Positions 22,005 through 32,605 of a DNA stretch of 64,000 bases are shown one piece after another. This DNA is from Odontocerum albicorne (taxonomy: Eukaryota; Arthropoda; Insecta; Trichoptera; Odontoceridae). The notes under the pieces were generated by a model. It saw only the letters and a list, made by a program, of their open reading frames with translations. It made no database searches and was not told the DNA's origin. Within the stretch, counting starts at the first letter, position 1, and every line of letters begins with the position of its first letter. The DNA is taken from assembly GCA_949825065.1 (NCBI GenBank), contig OX463852.1, forward strand, positions 16,270,189-16,334,188, written 5' to 3'. Position numbers and translations under genes: made by a program.

Positions 22005-22450
22005 TTCTGCTGTGGTAGCAGAGAGGACAGAGTGCCAGAGTATCCTATCTCGACAGACATGTTTCACCGCTTCTATCTCCATACGGTTCCTACGATTTCT
22101 TTTCTTTCTTACTTTCCTTCTTTCAAAATATTTTTTTTGTAAGCATTTCTTCAATCATTTATTCCACGTGCCCAACCCTTTTCAGAGTACTCTCTTCATC
22201 TTACATAACATATCAATTTTAAGTTCATATCCATCCCTAATCGCTTCGCATTTTCTGTTCTTTCTTTCCCTATTCGACCATACATTGTCACCCTATGTAT
22301 TATTCTAAGTGTACGTATGTCGAAAGCATTTTTTCCATGTCTACGTTTTTCTCCCATACATTCAAGTTGGTTCTAAAATACTTCTGTAGAATATCGTCTT
22401 GGAAAATTTTGATACTGTCCTGTTCTAGCAAATATGTTGGAGGGACCCGT
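22005..22450 (-). pseudogene. LINE ORF2 C-terminal remnant, antisense (RWFGH family)
   Basis: The reverse strand ends with KHVCRDRILWHSVLSATTAE, the C-terminal C.DR..W..VLSA signature. Upstream, RNRRNRMEIEAVKHV and a degraded VGHVE.MIEE follow the family order. An adjoining run to about 22450 (TTTTGATACTGTCC at its far end) is shared with the 27.0-kb copy. Frameshifts are present. Confidence 0.7.
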
Positions 22451-22959
22451 TGATTTCGTTTCCTATCACTACACGCCGTTGATATCGAGAATGTCGTTAA
22501 ACAAAATACAATATTATTGGTTTCATATTTTTTTATTTTCCTTCAATTATCTACGTGATCTTTAGTCAAGAAGAAGATAAAAAAAGAAAAAAAGCTATGT
22601 TTAAAAAATAAGTAAAATTAGTACAAATGGAAAATAAATAAATTGCCCTTATCTGCTGTTCGATCTAGGTATTAATAAGTCTAAACTTAAGGGATCGAGC
22701 AGAGAGGGTAGGCCCTTCACCTACGTATCAAACTTTTCGAATTCTCAATTGCCTGCTACCTGAAAAGGTGAGAAGAAGAAGAGTCCAAGATAAATATTTT
22801 CAATAATAGTTTGAAAAAAACAAAACAAAGTATCTCTGTGAAAAAAACAACAATCAGGAAAAACATCTTCACCCTTGATTTTTTTCTACATATCGGTACA
22901 TTTGAACAAGGAAATAATGGCTTTCTCTGGCGCCATTAAGTTCTGTTACGTCTTTTGAA

Positions 22960-23360
22960 ATAATGTATTTTATTGTATACAATGCAACCTGGCAGGCTTA
23001 ATAACATGTAGTAATATTAATACAATGCAACCTGGCAGGCTTAATAACATGTAGTAATATTAATACAGTGCAACCTGGCAGGCTTAATAACATGTAGTAA
23101 TATTAATACAATGCAACCTGGCAGGCTTAATAACATGTAGGAATATTAATACAATGCAACCTGGCAGGCTTAATAACATGTAGTTATATTAATACAATGC
23201 AACCTGGCAGGCTTAATAACATGTAGTAATATTAATACAATTCAACCTGGCAGGCTTAATAACATGTAGTTATATTAATAACCAACCAGAAGGATTTTCC
23301 AGAGGACTTAAAATATGTCAACATAAGATAAATAGTTTTTCAAACTAATGTAACTGCAAT
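22960..23360 (-). repeat. SINE 3' portion carrying an expanded internal tandem
   Basis: TTTTATTGTATACAATGCAA + CCTGGCAGGCTTAATAACAT is the reverse-strand SINE tail and body. After the tandem array (separate entry), ACCAACCAGAAGG and a degraded body resume. A SINE fragment is thus the source of the minisatellite. Confidence 0.8.
22979..23279. repeat. 43-bp tandem repeat, seven copies
   Basis: Units begin at 22979, 23022, 23065, 23108, 23151, 23194 and 23237, exactly 43 bp apart. Each is close to ACAATGCAACCTGGCAGGCT + TAATAACATGTAGTAATATTAAT. Only isolated substitutions distinguish copies (for example GTAGTAAT/GTAGTTAT/GTAGGAAT). Confidence 0.97.
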
Positions 23361-23434
23361 CTGCGTTGGAGTCTTCAAAACAAGTTCCATGGTTATTACG
23401 AGTATCACCAGATTCATTAGTAAATAGATCTATA

Positions 23435-23640
23435 AGTTCTTAGGCAAACTCTACAAAGAAGTTTTTAGACGGACACTACGAACACAGCCCAAAATAACTG
23501 TGGAATGAACCAAATTAAAAATATTTAGTAATAAAACTAAGAAAGAGTTGGTAGAAGAATGTGAAGTAGCTTTGCAGAGAAAAAGAATCAGCTGGAGTGG
23601 ACACAACTTCCTGAAGATGTGCAGGAGAATGTGAGCGTGT
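23435..23640 (+). pseudogene. possible LINE C-terminal remnant
   Basis: The plus strand reads TKKELVEECEVALQRKRISW + SGHNFLKM, similar to LINE stretches of the form ...RR..W.GH..RM. Support is limited to this block. Confidence 0.3.
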
Positions 23641-23659
23641 GGTCTCATAAAACAAAAAT

Positions 23660-25530
23660 AAGAGATAGCTTTTAGTGTGATCTAGGTATTTCCCAGACGA
23701 TTATTCCATAAGTGGACCAGTTATTCCTTGTCTTAACTCCGTGTTTCAAAGTCTTACTTCACTTTATCTAAAAGTCTCAATCAGCAAACTAGCATTCTTA
23801 TTTGTTTTTGAGAACAAAAAATAGTAAAAAAATCATTATTGGAGATTGTATATAAATCGTTAGTAAGAAGTAGCATGGACTAAATTGCTTTGATATATAG
23901 CCCTAACTGTAGGTTGTGCATATGTTGGGGCGGACCAGTGGTGATTCTTAAGGTGTCTATGTCAAAGGAAGGGGTTACTTAATGTTCTTAGGTTATACAG
24001 AGAGATTGTATTTTTTCGTAAACGTACCTTTGATCTTTTGTTGCTCTTGGAAAATCTTGAAAGGGCTGGACCTACGCACCTGCTTCTCTGGAACAAATCA
24101 ATTTAAATGTTCCATCTCACTCTCTGAGAAGAACAGCTTTGACAAACTTAGCTACATTTGGCTTTTATAAGCCAATAATGACAATATGCCAGAGTACAAT
24201 ATGATATTGAACTCAGATGTGGGTATTTAGATTGAACGCTCTCAAGGTTTAGGAGGATGTTGATTGAACTTAAGAAGTAATCTATATTTTTTTCACCACT
24301 TAGTTAAATATAGCATTTTCACTAACCTGTGACCATGACGAATCTGTGCATGAGATGAACAAGGGTTATTGGGATGTTAATCGTTGATATTGTTTAAAAA
24401 TATCTGTATCGTGGATATTCATTGATAAATTTCGTGTAAGTGAGTTATCAAATCAAAGTTAAGAATAAAATAACGTATTTAACAATTTTGGTCATGTCAA
24501 CTGCTGACTGTGAAAGTATATATACACAATAATATTCCAATTTGTGAAGAACAATGAAGATTATAACCTAACAAAACGACCAACAAGTAAATCTAAACCT
24601 GAACCTGACGTATTCATATTTTTTTATGCTAATTCATTCAAAATTAAATTACTATTTAAAATTAATATCTATGCTCTCAACTACTGAGACTACTACTATA
24701 TTGTATGTACTAATAATTATTTCTTTCCAGCATTTTAATACCTCACCAAGTGTACCAATATGGTTAAAATCGAAGCACTTTATGCTGAGACAAAATCACA
24801 AGTGTCCTCCAAAGCTGTACGTCAGATAGAAAACGGAGGTAGCCACTACCTTTATATGACAAAACTTGTCGGGTTTCACTAATACACCCGGTAAACAGGT
24901 GTGAAGACCACAAATTAAGTCATAGGGGTGCCCTCACTCAGCAATGGGTAGAAAAAAGGGCAGATAAAGATAAAGATTCCAATATGTACGCTGGTTGAAC
25001 CATTGTTCATTTAAACTTAAAACCAGCAATAATAATGATTGTGCGTAGAAAACTTAAATTATATGTAGACTTTCTTGAATCCACCCCTTTCGTATGTTAT
25101 AAACAAAACTTGGCGTAAACTTCCACAAAATTCAAACATTCTAAGTATTTTTATTCAAAGGAGTTTCACCAACTTCCTTTCGACATGTTTAGGTTTTTTG
25201 TATCGATAAATTTCAATTTACATGTGGTTCCAAAAGTTTTGTTGCTTGTAAGTGATACGGAGTTTTAACATTTCTGAATTTCATATATGAGGGGAATTTA
25301 ATTAAACTCGATGGCAAAGTTAATGTATTATAAAATTTTTGTGTCTCTCCAGAATATTCATTCTCCGTTGTTTTACTTTGAACTCTGATCTGAAAACACA
25401 CAAAATATTAAGCTCTTGTTGTTCTTGATATAGACTTGATATGCGATTTTTTTATAGTAAGTTAATTAAAAATCTATTTCCACTCTAGTGGAATGCGGTA
25501 ATAAGCAAAATGGTTGGCATGGCATGTCAC
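23660..25530. other. AT-rich non-coding stretch, nothing recognised
   Basis: Several open frames of 60-70 codons occur but none has recognisable content or a coding-like context. No tandem arrays or copies of the main repeat families were noticed. Confidence 0.4.
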
Positions 25531-25534
25531 TTGT

Positions 25535-25640
25535 TTTTATTGTATGTTATTTTCGCATTTATGAATTCGGTACTTTAAACCATCTAACGGGCTCATTGTC
25601 AGGTAGCAATGCCTTCCAGCCAACTAGACACAGGTAAATA
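25535..25640 (-). repeat. SINE 3' portion
   Basis: TTTTTATTGTATGTTATTTT, then CGGGCTCATTGTCAGGTAGC and CTTCCAGCCAACTAGACA match the reverse-strand SINE tail and body. Confidence 0.55.
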
Positions 25641-26269
25641 AAGGAAATAAGTATTTAACTTTACAAAATTCATGAACAATAAACAACTTTACAAAATTAA
25701 TGAAAAATAGAAGCGGAAATATTCAATCAAAGGAAAAGTAACGAAAAATCAGGAATGAAACATGGTATATTACAAAGCAGTGTAAGAGAAGAAAATTTAG
25801 TTATGTGTTATCTTGAAAACATGAATGTTATGATAATAATTATAAATTAATGTTATGATAATAATAATAAATTTATGTTATAATAATAAATGTATGAATC
25901 TTTCATAATAATATTTCAGTTCCAACTTTGATCTATGATGGAAAACCGTGTCAGCGAGAAGGGAATGAAACAGCTTAATAAATGTTTTTTTAAGTACGTA
26001 CACAGAGGACATTTTATTTTGTTTTTAAGAAGTTCATCTGTGTTTTTTTATAAAATTTAGTGAAAATTATTTAAGGTGAGATTGAAAATGTATTGTAATC
26101 TAAAGTATATCTTTATAAAGACGAAATCATGTTATGTGAAGATATTCAACAATACATAGGTAATTGCCTAGGTTGTTGGATCCAGAGCACATAAAATATA
26201 ATTAGCAATAGCATGTTTAACAATAATATGTTTTTTTTCATGTATGCACAACTGTTTTTTTGTAAAACT

Positions 26270-26490
26270 AAATATAATAGAATGTGAAAGAAAGTTATAA
26301 TACATGAAAGTGAAGTAAGGAATGGTGTATGAAGTAGAATAAAACTAACTACTCCGAAGTGGGTTGTACATATCGAATGAATGAGTGATGAAATACTGAC
26401 AAAATAAATATGTAATGAAATATTGACTGGAGGAGAGGGGATAACCGAAGAAGTTATGATTCTACCAATTAAATAAAGTATTGAAAGAAA
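26270..26490 (+). pseudogene. possible LINE C-terminal remnant
   Basis: Across stops, the plus strand reads KWVVHIE.MNE near 26358-26390 and RRGDNRRSYDS near 26433, similar to LRWFGH.ERMNE and the following GRRG.GRP region. Very degraded. Confidence 0.4.
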
Positions 26491-26629
26491 GACATAACTA
26501 GTGTGAAAAATTTATTATTTTCTAAGATAAGATGTATGGATCTGAGGACTATACAAAAGTGGTGAAATGGGCGCTTCATCCAGTTTGTTTCCCATAACAT
26601 ACAAAAGGAATGATGGTTTATCATATACG

Positions 26630-26825
26630 TTATTGTATTTATCACATTTTCGTTGTAAAACAGTACAGCCTGGATGGTAAATTGTATTGTGGATATTTCT
26701 TTCATCTAAACAAAGGCTTGAAACAACGCTTTAAAAAATTAACCTTTTAAAAATCTGGATGCCAGTGGGAATCGTACCCCCAGCCTCATGCTAAAAGAAA
26801 GGCGTTTTACTATCAAGATCACTTA
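26630..26825 (-). repeat. tRNA-derived SINE, near full length
   Basis: TTATTGTATTTATCACATTT tail, CAGCCTGGATGG, ATCTGGATGCCAGTGGGAAT + CGTACCC (B-box complement), AAAGGCGTTTTACTATCAAG head complement. Confidence 0.75.
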
Positions 26826-26999
26826 CTTGTATTTTTTACTACAAACACCTCAAGAACATTTTTTTCTTTCAAAAAATATGTTTATAAAATTGCATAAAAA
26901 TGTCACCCAATTAATTCATTTCAAAAACATTTTAAAATAGCATACCATGTCTATACATTTAAAAAAACATTAGATACATAAATATTCATCAACACGCCA

Positions 27000-27650
27000 T
27001 TTCCATGTTGGAGTATGCAGAGAGGACAGAGCGCCAGACTTTCCTTTGTCGACACACGTATTTCGTATCTTGCACATCCATACAGCTCGTACAATTTCTC
27101 TTAGTTCTTATATTTCCTTCTTAAATATAATTCACTTTATTAAACTAAAAATTACATAGTCTTCCTCGACCACAGTTTCCGCTCACATTTGCACCATATA
27201 TTTATTTTATTAATCTTTCTTCATTCATTTGTTTTACATGCCCAAATCATCTCAGTGCTCTTCTTCATCTTATTCAATATATCAACCTTAAGCTCACATT
27301 CATCCTTTATCACTTTTTTTTTTCTTCATTCCGTATTATGTCATATTGTATATTATTGTTACTCCGTGTATTCATCTCAGTACACGCTTTTATTCAGCAT
27401 TAATTTGGTTCCTCTCAGTATTTTCCCCATTCACGTTTCACTTACATACATCAAAGTTGATAGTAAAATGCTTGTGTGGACTATAATTTTATCAGATTTT
27501 GATACTGTCCGGTTCGAGTGTATATGTTTTAGTGTCTCATTGACTTTGTTTCGACAATCGCTTTACTCCGTTCGATATCCTTCGTAACTTTTCCATAATC
27601 TGAGAAAATACTTCCCAAATAACAGAATTCTTTAACTGGCTCCATGCCAT
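27000..27650 (-). pseudogene. LINE ORF2 C-terminal remnant, antisense, longest copy
   Basis: Starts with GGAGTATGCAGAGGACAGAG-like sequence shared with other copies. On the reverse strand it contains ALR.FGHVKQMNEERL at about 27216-27262 (the W codon is now TGA) and IYGANV-like sequence at about 27187-27207. Upstream of these come degraded parts of the reverse-transcriptase-end region, out to ELPVK-like sequence and GAGCCAGTTAAAGAATTCTG (LINE text for PVKEFCYLG) at about 27620-27645. It is one truncated antisense copy of about 650 bp with many frameshifts. Confidence 0.7.
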
Positions 27651-27659
27651 AACACAATT

Positions 27660-28170
27660 TCGTAAAAATTTCACTCAACTACTAAATTTTATAAACATTT
27701 ATAAATAAAGTATCATATCTTCTAATATATAATATAAAACGAATTATAATATAATATTAAGTTTACTTATCTCAAACGCGTGTATAACAAATATTACGTT
27801 TTCGGTGAATTTACCCCCTTTGTTAGGATTTCGTTTTCACATAAATAAAGGCTTACCCCAAACGTCTGACACACATTTTGCTCTGAAACTTAACAAGTAC
27901 AAAATATGGGTGCTCGGGACAAAAAGCAGAACAGGACACAACTACTTCTAGACACAACAGAGCAAAAGACCTGGCAGATTTAAAACAAATCCCATGGCGA
28001 AACCTACACCCTTATTTTCTAACTTATATTTCATGTTTGTTAGAACGGAAATGGACTCTAAGTTTTATAAAAACCGTCGCAATAACTGCATGTCAACTTT
28101 CATTTCAAACCTTATTTTTACACATATGTCACAACAAGATTAAATTTAAGATAAGTAATGTGGAAATAAA
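27660..28170. other. AT-rich non-coding stretch, nothing recognised
   Basis: No open frame or repeat family identified. Confidence 0.35.
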
Positions 28171-28177
28171 TTAACGA

Positions 28178-28255
28178 AGATGCATAGGCGTGCGGTAACG
28201 CATTGGACTTCAGTGCGGAGGCTCACCGGTTCGAACCCCGTGCTGTCCTTCATCC
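28178..28255 (+). repeat. tRNA-like sequence unrelated to the main SINE
   Basis: GGCGTGCGGTAACGCATTGG, then CTTCAGTGCGGAGGCTCACC and GGTTCGAACCCCGTGC carry a good B box (GGTTCGAACCC) and a D-arm-like start. The T stem has a mismatch and no complete cloverleaf with a 7-bp acceptor stem is evident, so a tRNA-derived repeat or tRNA pseudogene is more likely than a functional gene. Confidence 0.4.
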
Positions 28256-28694
28256 CTTAAATGACACAAGCATTTTTTCCACCAATTATGGGAGAGAATA
28301 TGGATATCTATGACTATCGTCATATCTATTCTTAAAAGAAAGGAAAAACATGCCGCTGTGCTTAGATTGTCGCAATTATATGTACCAACGGATCCAGTAA
28401 AGCGGTGTAGTCGGTGAGTTTGCTGGTGTGCAACGGCTCATCCAGATAGAGAAAAGAAGAAAAAAAATCTTCACAGTCTTGCTTTTCAACTGAATTGACG
28501 ACGAGGAGATCCTCGACTACAACGCCAAGAAATAACGTGCACTAAGAAAAATATGTCAAGTGTCAATATATGAACAAAGGTTATAAAAGTTATAATATCG
28601 TTTCTTTCTTATTCTTTGTATGCATAATTCTCTTGACACATTCATAATGTAAAACAGCTGGCAGATTTTTTTAAATGATTATTATCTTTAAAAG

Positions 28695-28715
28695 ACCTCC
28701 GTGGCTTACATATGA
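28695..28715 (+). repeat. SINE head fragment
   Basis: GACCTCCGTGGCTTACATAT shares its first 13 bases with the SINE start, then diverges. Confidence 0.35.
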
Positions 28716-28794
28716 CAAGAGATGTTATTTGACCATACCTTATCTGTGTCCAACCGGTTAGTACAAATTATTTCAAAATATAGGTGTGGGTAAC

Positions 28795-28879
28795 GTATGA
28801 AAAAAGGCGGAATGAAGACATCAGAAATGAATGCATGAATAAAATTGATGTTTTAAATGAAATTATTAATGAGCTTTAA
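28795..28879 (+). pseudogene. LINE remnant, 5' half (split by MITE)
   Basis: The plus strand reads NEDIRNECMNKIDVLNEIIN, the RNE.IR.EC..K.DVL..I block that precedes RWFGH in the family. The next block, LRWFGHMEGMND, lies beyond the MITE at 29415. Confidence 0.65.
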
Positions 28880-29410
28880 GGGGGGTATTCTATGTTACTC
28901 TAGAAATTTGAAAAAAATCGTTTTTATTGTTTGCATATTCTTAAAGTTTAGACCTTTAAAAATATATTGTCAAAAGGAAATTTTAAAATTCTCAATATTT
29001 ACAAAGTTATAGTTATAAATAAGGGAGCAATTACGCCGCACAAGGATGACTCGGACAATAATCTCAAAACTTTAAACGCGTTTTTCTCGAAACTGCTTTT
29101 TTCGACCTGGTCGACATAAAATCTCAAGTTCTATTCAACCAATTGCTTTTAAATTTAGTATAAAGTTTTATTAAATATTTTTATATCGTTCCTATCTTAA
29201 AAAATTCAAAAATATTTTTTTAACTATAAAAATATAATAATATAACAATATAACATCCTGAATTTTCAATTTTTTTTTTCAATTTTTTTTTGTCCATATT
29301 CAAATCAACAATAAACCAACTATAAAAAAATGTATATGAAAAAAAAATTGTTTTTTTTATTTAATCTGAAAAAACGCCCGTAAATCCCGCCTCTAGAGTA
29401 GAATACCCCT
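28880..29410. mobile_element. TTAA-flanked MITE (531 bp)
   Basis: Flanked by TTAA on both sides (28876-28879 and 29411-29414). The ends are inverted repeats: GGGGGGTATTCTATGTTACTCTAGA on the left against AGGGGTATTCTACTCTAGA on the right, a 4-bp gap apart. The interior is non-coding, with long A/T runs and CTCAAAACTTTAAACGCGTT + TTTCTCGAAACTGC. TTAA duplication is the hallmark of piggyBac-type (and some Kolobok) insertions, so this is best described as a non-autonomous element of that kind. Confidence 0.88.
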
Positions 29411-29600
29411 TTAAGATGGTTTGGACATATGGAGGGAATGAACGACTTAGTAAGTATACAAGCCAGAAATGCAAGGTATGCGTGGAAGTGGTAGACCGAG
29501 AAAATAAGGCTGAATCAAGTGAGTCAATTTAAAAAAAATATGGAAGATTGTGCATGAAAATATATATGAGTGTGGACGATATGACAGCTGTGTCCTTGTA
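29411..29600 (+). pseudogene. LINE remnant, 3' half (split by MITE)
   Basis: Resumes with LRWFGHMEGMNDLVSIQARN, then a frameshifted GMRGSGRPRK-like stretch and NQVSQ. It joins in order with 28795-28879 when the MITE and one TTAA are ignored. Confidence 0.7.
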
Positions 29601-30131
29601 TAGAAAAGTTGTAGTATTTTTTTTTACTCTGTGCAAAAGGGACACGGCAATAAGAACACTTAAATTTGGGTAAACAGTATTGTAAGGATAAGTAAATTAC
29701 TTTTCTAGATAATACACTTAGGCTCTTAAAGCACAATCAAAGTATGTTCTCGTTATCAAAATTTGGAAAATTACCACATTTATCAAATAAGAATACTAAT
29801 GTTAGATATTTAATTCTTAAGAAACTATATATTTCAAATGAACGAAGACAAGTTTGTAATGAGCGTTCTCGTATTGGTTGAAAAATGATTTCTCATTATT
29901 TCACTTACTTCCCGTGGCATGTCTATCGACTTTCTAGCTCGAGGCTTTCGCCAGGCAGATTAATAGGAACCTCGAAGAGGCTTAAACACATGTCACGAAA
30001 TAATATATAAATACAGACATTATTTGTTGATGGGAATTTAAAACAGTGGAATTTCTTGTTTTCCTCGATTATCCACAATTTCAAAAAATATTTTACTGTG
30101 ACATTATTCACACAATACTTACATAACTGAC

Positions 30132-30323
30132 GACCTCCGTGGCCTGGTGGTAAGACACTTGTCTGCTGATCCGGAGTTTGCGGGTTCTATCCCCGCTGGA
30201 ACCCAGATTTTTTAAAATAGGATTCCAGTCTGGTTAACACTTAGGGCATATAAAAACATTTTTCTGGTTGGTTGGAAGAGATTGCCACATGGCAATAAAT
30301 TCACCAGGTTAAAAAAAAAAAAA
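30132..30323 (+). repeat. tRNA-derived SINE, best reference copy
   Basis: Complete forward copy. The head is GACCTCCGTGGCCTGGTGGT with A box TGGCCTGGTGG. The B-box region is TTTGCGGGTTCTATCCCCGC. Then come TGGAACCCAGATTTTTT, GGATTCCAGTCTGGTTAACA, TTTCTGGTTGGTTGGAAGAG, ATTGCCACATGGCAATAAAT and TCACCAGGTT, with a 15-A tail. The promoter-like boxes and tail define a tRNA-derived, RNA-mobilised SINE of about 190-210 bp. It depends on a LINE for movement; the many LINE ends nearby are possible partners, which is inference. Confidence 0.95.
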
Positions 30324-30958
30324 AAACAAAAGATAACTTAATTGAATTTTGATTAAATTAATCAGAAACAAAATAGCAGAAGTCTCAACCATTATTGGAA
30401 AATTTTAACCATTTTGTTTTCCGCAATACAAATGTCTGTCGACTGTGAAATGATTTAGTATTGATTTATCAAAAAATATATTTTCAACAGTATTATAAAT
30501 TAAGTTTCACAGATACGATAGGCTTCCACCTTTCTGCCCAAGTCAGGATTTGTTTTATATCAGCGGTATTTAAGAAACCCTTTGCAAAAATATAAAGTGA
30601 TGATTTTTAAAAATGGTAATGCTCTTTGAAAAAACAATTCGTAATCCAGAAGAAAAAATCTTAAAGGTTTCATTTTTTAAGTCTATTTTGAAAAAAAGAC
30701 GTGAGAAATGAATAGCTGGAAAGACGAACTACTCCCTATTTTCTTAAATATTATTCTTTCTCCAATCTTCAAGTATAAATTCTCCCTCCAATTTTCAAGT
30801 ATAAATTCCAGAAGAACAACTAACGTGGGCTATTTTTGTTTAATTCAATAACAAAATTAATCAAATATTATTAGAGAAAACGTTCTAAAAATCTTGTTGA
30901 TGTACATATGTTATGAGTTTAAACTGTTACATAAAAAGACATACGAGAAAAATGATTC

Positions 30959-31155
30959 TAATTTGTTTTATCAAGCACTGTTTATTCCACTTTTTGTAAT
31001 GGTATAACCCTACCAGTTTCAAGGCTTTCACTTCATCTTCTGGGGAGCACAAAAGTCTTGTTCGTGCTCCCTGATGATGAGGTGAAATCCTTGAAACCGG
31101 TAGAGTTATACCGTTACAAAAAGTGACATAAACAGTGTTTGATAAAAATAAATTA
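30959..31155. repeat. long imperfect palindrome (MITE-like), arms about 90 bp
   Basis: The left arm TTTATCAAGCACTGTTTATT...CTTTTTGTAATGGTATAACCC...GGGGAGCAC pairs with the right arm GTGCTCCCTG...CCGGTAGAGTTATACCGTTA...CAAAAAGTGACATAAACAGTG...TTTGATAAA. A loop of about 13 nt sits at 31051-31063. It is non-coding and could form a near-complete hairpin as RNA or single-stranded DNA. Confidence 0.9.
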
Positions 31156-31324
31156 CAATGTCTTTAAACCTCCACAATGTTAATGCCTTAACTATAAACA
31201 ATATACGAGAAAATATATATTTTTTCTGAACTAAACCAGTTTTTATTCTCTAAGCCTAAGTTGACATATCAATTTAATTTATTATTTTGAAGCTTTGAAT
31301 TATTCTGTATCAATAAAGATAATG

Positions 31325-31525
31325 GTGGGCTACGTGATCTTGTTGATAAGACGTCTATTTTCTACCCGCAGGTTACAGGTACTATTTCCGTTATTACCCA
31401 TATTTTTCAAAAATTTATTCAAGTTTGGTTTTCACTTAAGGTTTAATCAACACCTTTTTGTATGATTGAAAGAGATAATCACATGGAAATAAGCATGATT
31501 GGCTGTATTTTTCATACCGAAAGCT
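31325..31525 (+). repeat. tRNA-derived SINE, diverged
   Basis: GGGCTACGTGATCTTGTTGA + TAAGACGTCT head, GCAGGTTACAGGTACTATTT (broken B box), TTGGTTTTCACTTAAGGTTT, GATTGAAAGAGATAATCACA + TGGAAATAAGC. Confidence 0.75.
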
Positions 31526-32336
31526 CTATATAATACTTAATGTTTTAAATATTAAAAATGTTTAAGCCTAGTAATGACTTAAAATAAATAGTACTTTAGG
31601 TAGATAAAGAAAACCTCTAGAATCTTTTTAGAAGCTTCTGTCTGAGGTTAGCTTCTAAACTCTACTTCCTTCCGTTTTCCCTGAGTATACCCTGAATAAG
31701 ACTTATCCGCTTTCAGTATTCCTTGAATCAGCTTTACTCGCTTTGAGGGCTCGAGACAAAGCAATTGCATTCAAAAGTTAGCCACGCTGACCCGATTTCT
31801 TTTGTCTGCCGCATTAATGGGCACGGCAAATAAATGATCTACTTGCAACTTCAACAATTACTTATTATGTCTTTCTTAGTTTTGTTTCCTGAAGACAAAG
31901 TTCATTTTTAATTGTTTCAGTTAGCTTTTCAACCAAGTTTAGATGGAGAGAGTTTTCTTTCATTTGAAATGAATAGAACGGCATTCGTCAAGAATAAAAC
32001 AAACATATTTTTCATCACCTTCCTCAGTTTGATACAAATATATATATTTTAACTTTTTATATATGCCAAAAGTCTTGGCTTCTAAGAAAATACATTATCT
32101 AAAGTCACTAGAGACATTAAAATATACGGTTTTTATAAAACTCAAATTAAAAATGACGGAGAAAAATCAGGCTAGAAAAAACAATTATCAATACAAGATG
32201 AAAATGATTTTTTTTCAAAATCATTTAATGGAAAAGTGTGCATTTGGTGTGCAAATAGATCCATTTTCCTTTCTTTATTGTAGATCTATGAGTATTATTT
32301 TATATAAATCGTATAAATATATAAATCGTATAAATT
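31526..32336. other. AT-rich non-coding stretch, nothing recognised
   Basis: The open frame 32063-32380 is lysine-, asparagine- and isoleucine-rich, as expected by chance in AT-rich DNA, and its end runs into the inverted repeat at 32337. No gene is supported. Confidence 0.35.
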
Positions 32337-32400
32337 ACAAAGAATCAATCATTGATTTATATAAAATAAATAGTATATAAATCAATGATTGATTCTTTGT
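32337..32400. repeat. perfect 27-bp inverted repeat with 10-nt loop
   Basis: ACAAAGAATCAATCATTGAT + TTATATA at 32337-32363 is exactly complementary to 32374-32400. The nested ATCAATCATTGAT is itself nearly symmetric. Confidence 0.97.
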
Positions 32401-32498
32401 AAAAGGAATTTATGTTATTTGAACGATCCTTCTTGATATAATGTGCATATGGTCTATTTTTTCCACTTATGACTACTCTATATATTTTATTTTTTGTG

Positions 32499-32605
32499 AA
32501 AAATACCAACCATAGAAGCGTTCTTCTGATCAGGCAGAGGAGTGTTTTATAAAAATACCAACCTTAGGACGGGCGTTCTCCTGATCAGGCAGAGGAGTGT
32601 TTTAT
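32499..32605. repeat. 52/55-bp tandem duplication
   Basis: AAAAATACCAACC...GTTCT.CTGATCAGGCAGAGGAGTGT + TTTAT occurs at 32499-32550 and again at 32551-32605. The second copy has 3 extra bases around TAGGACGGGCG. Confidence 0.93.

Noticed and set aside
22979..23279. CRISPR array
   Set aside because: The 43-bp units are contiguous with no unique spacers, and derive from a SINE tail.
27189..27587. 132-codon plus-strand frame, the longest in the window
   Set aside because: It is the reverse complement of an antisense LINE C-terminus whose minus-strand reading shows the FGHVKQMNEERL motif. The hydrophobic look is a strand artefact.
30132..30203. Functional tRNA gene
   Set aside because: The A and B boxes belong to the SINE head. 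There is no paired acceptor stem, and the same sequence recurs many times with SINE bodies.
32063..32380. 105-codon plus-strand frame
   Set aside because: Lysine/asparagine/isoleucine-rich composition typical of random AT-rich DNA. It ends inside an inverted repeat.
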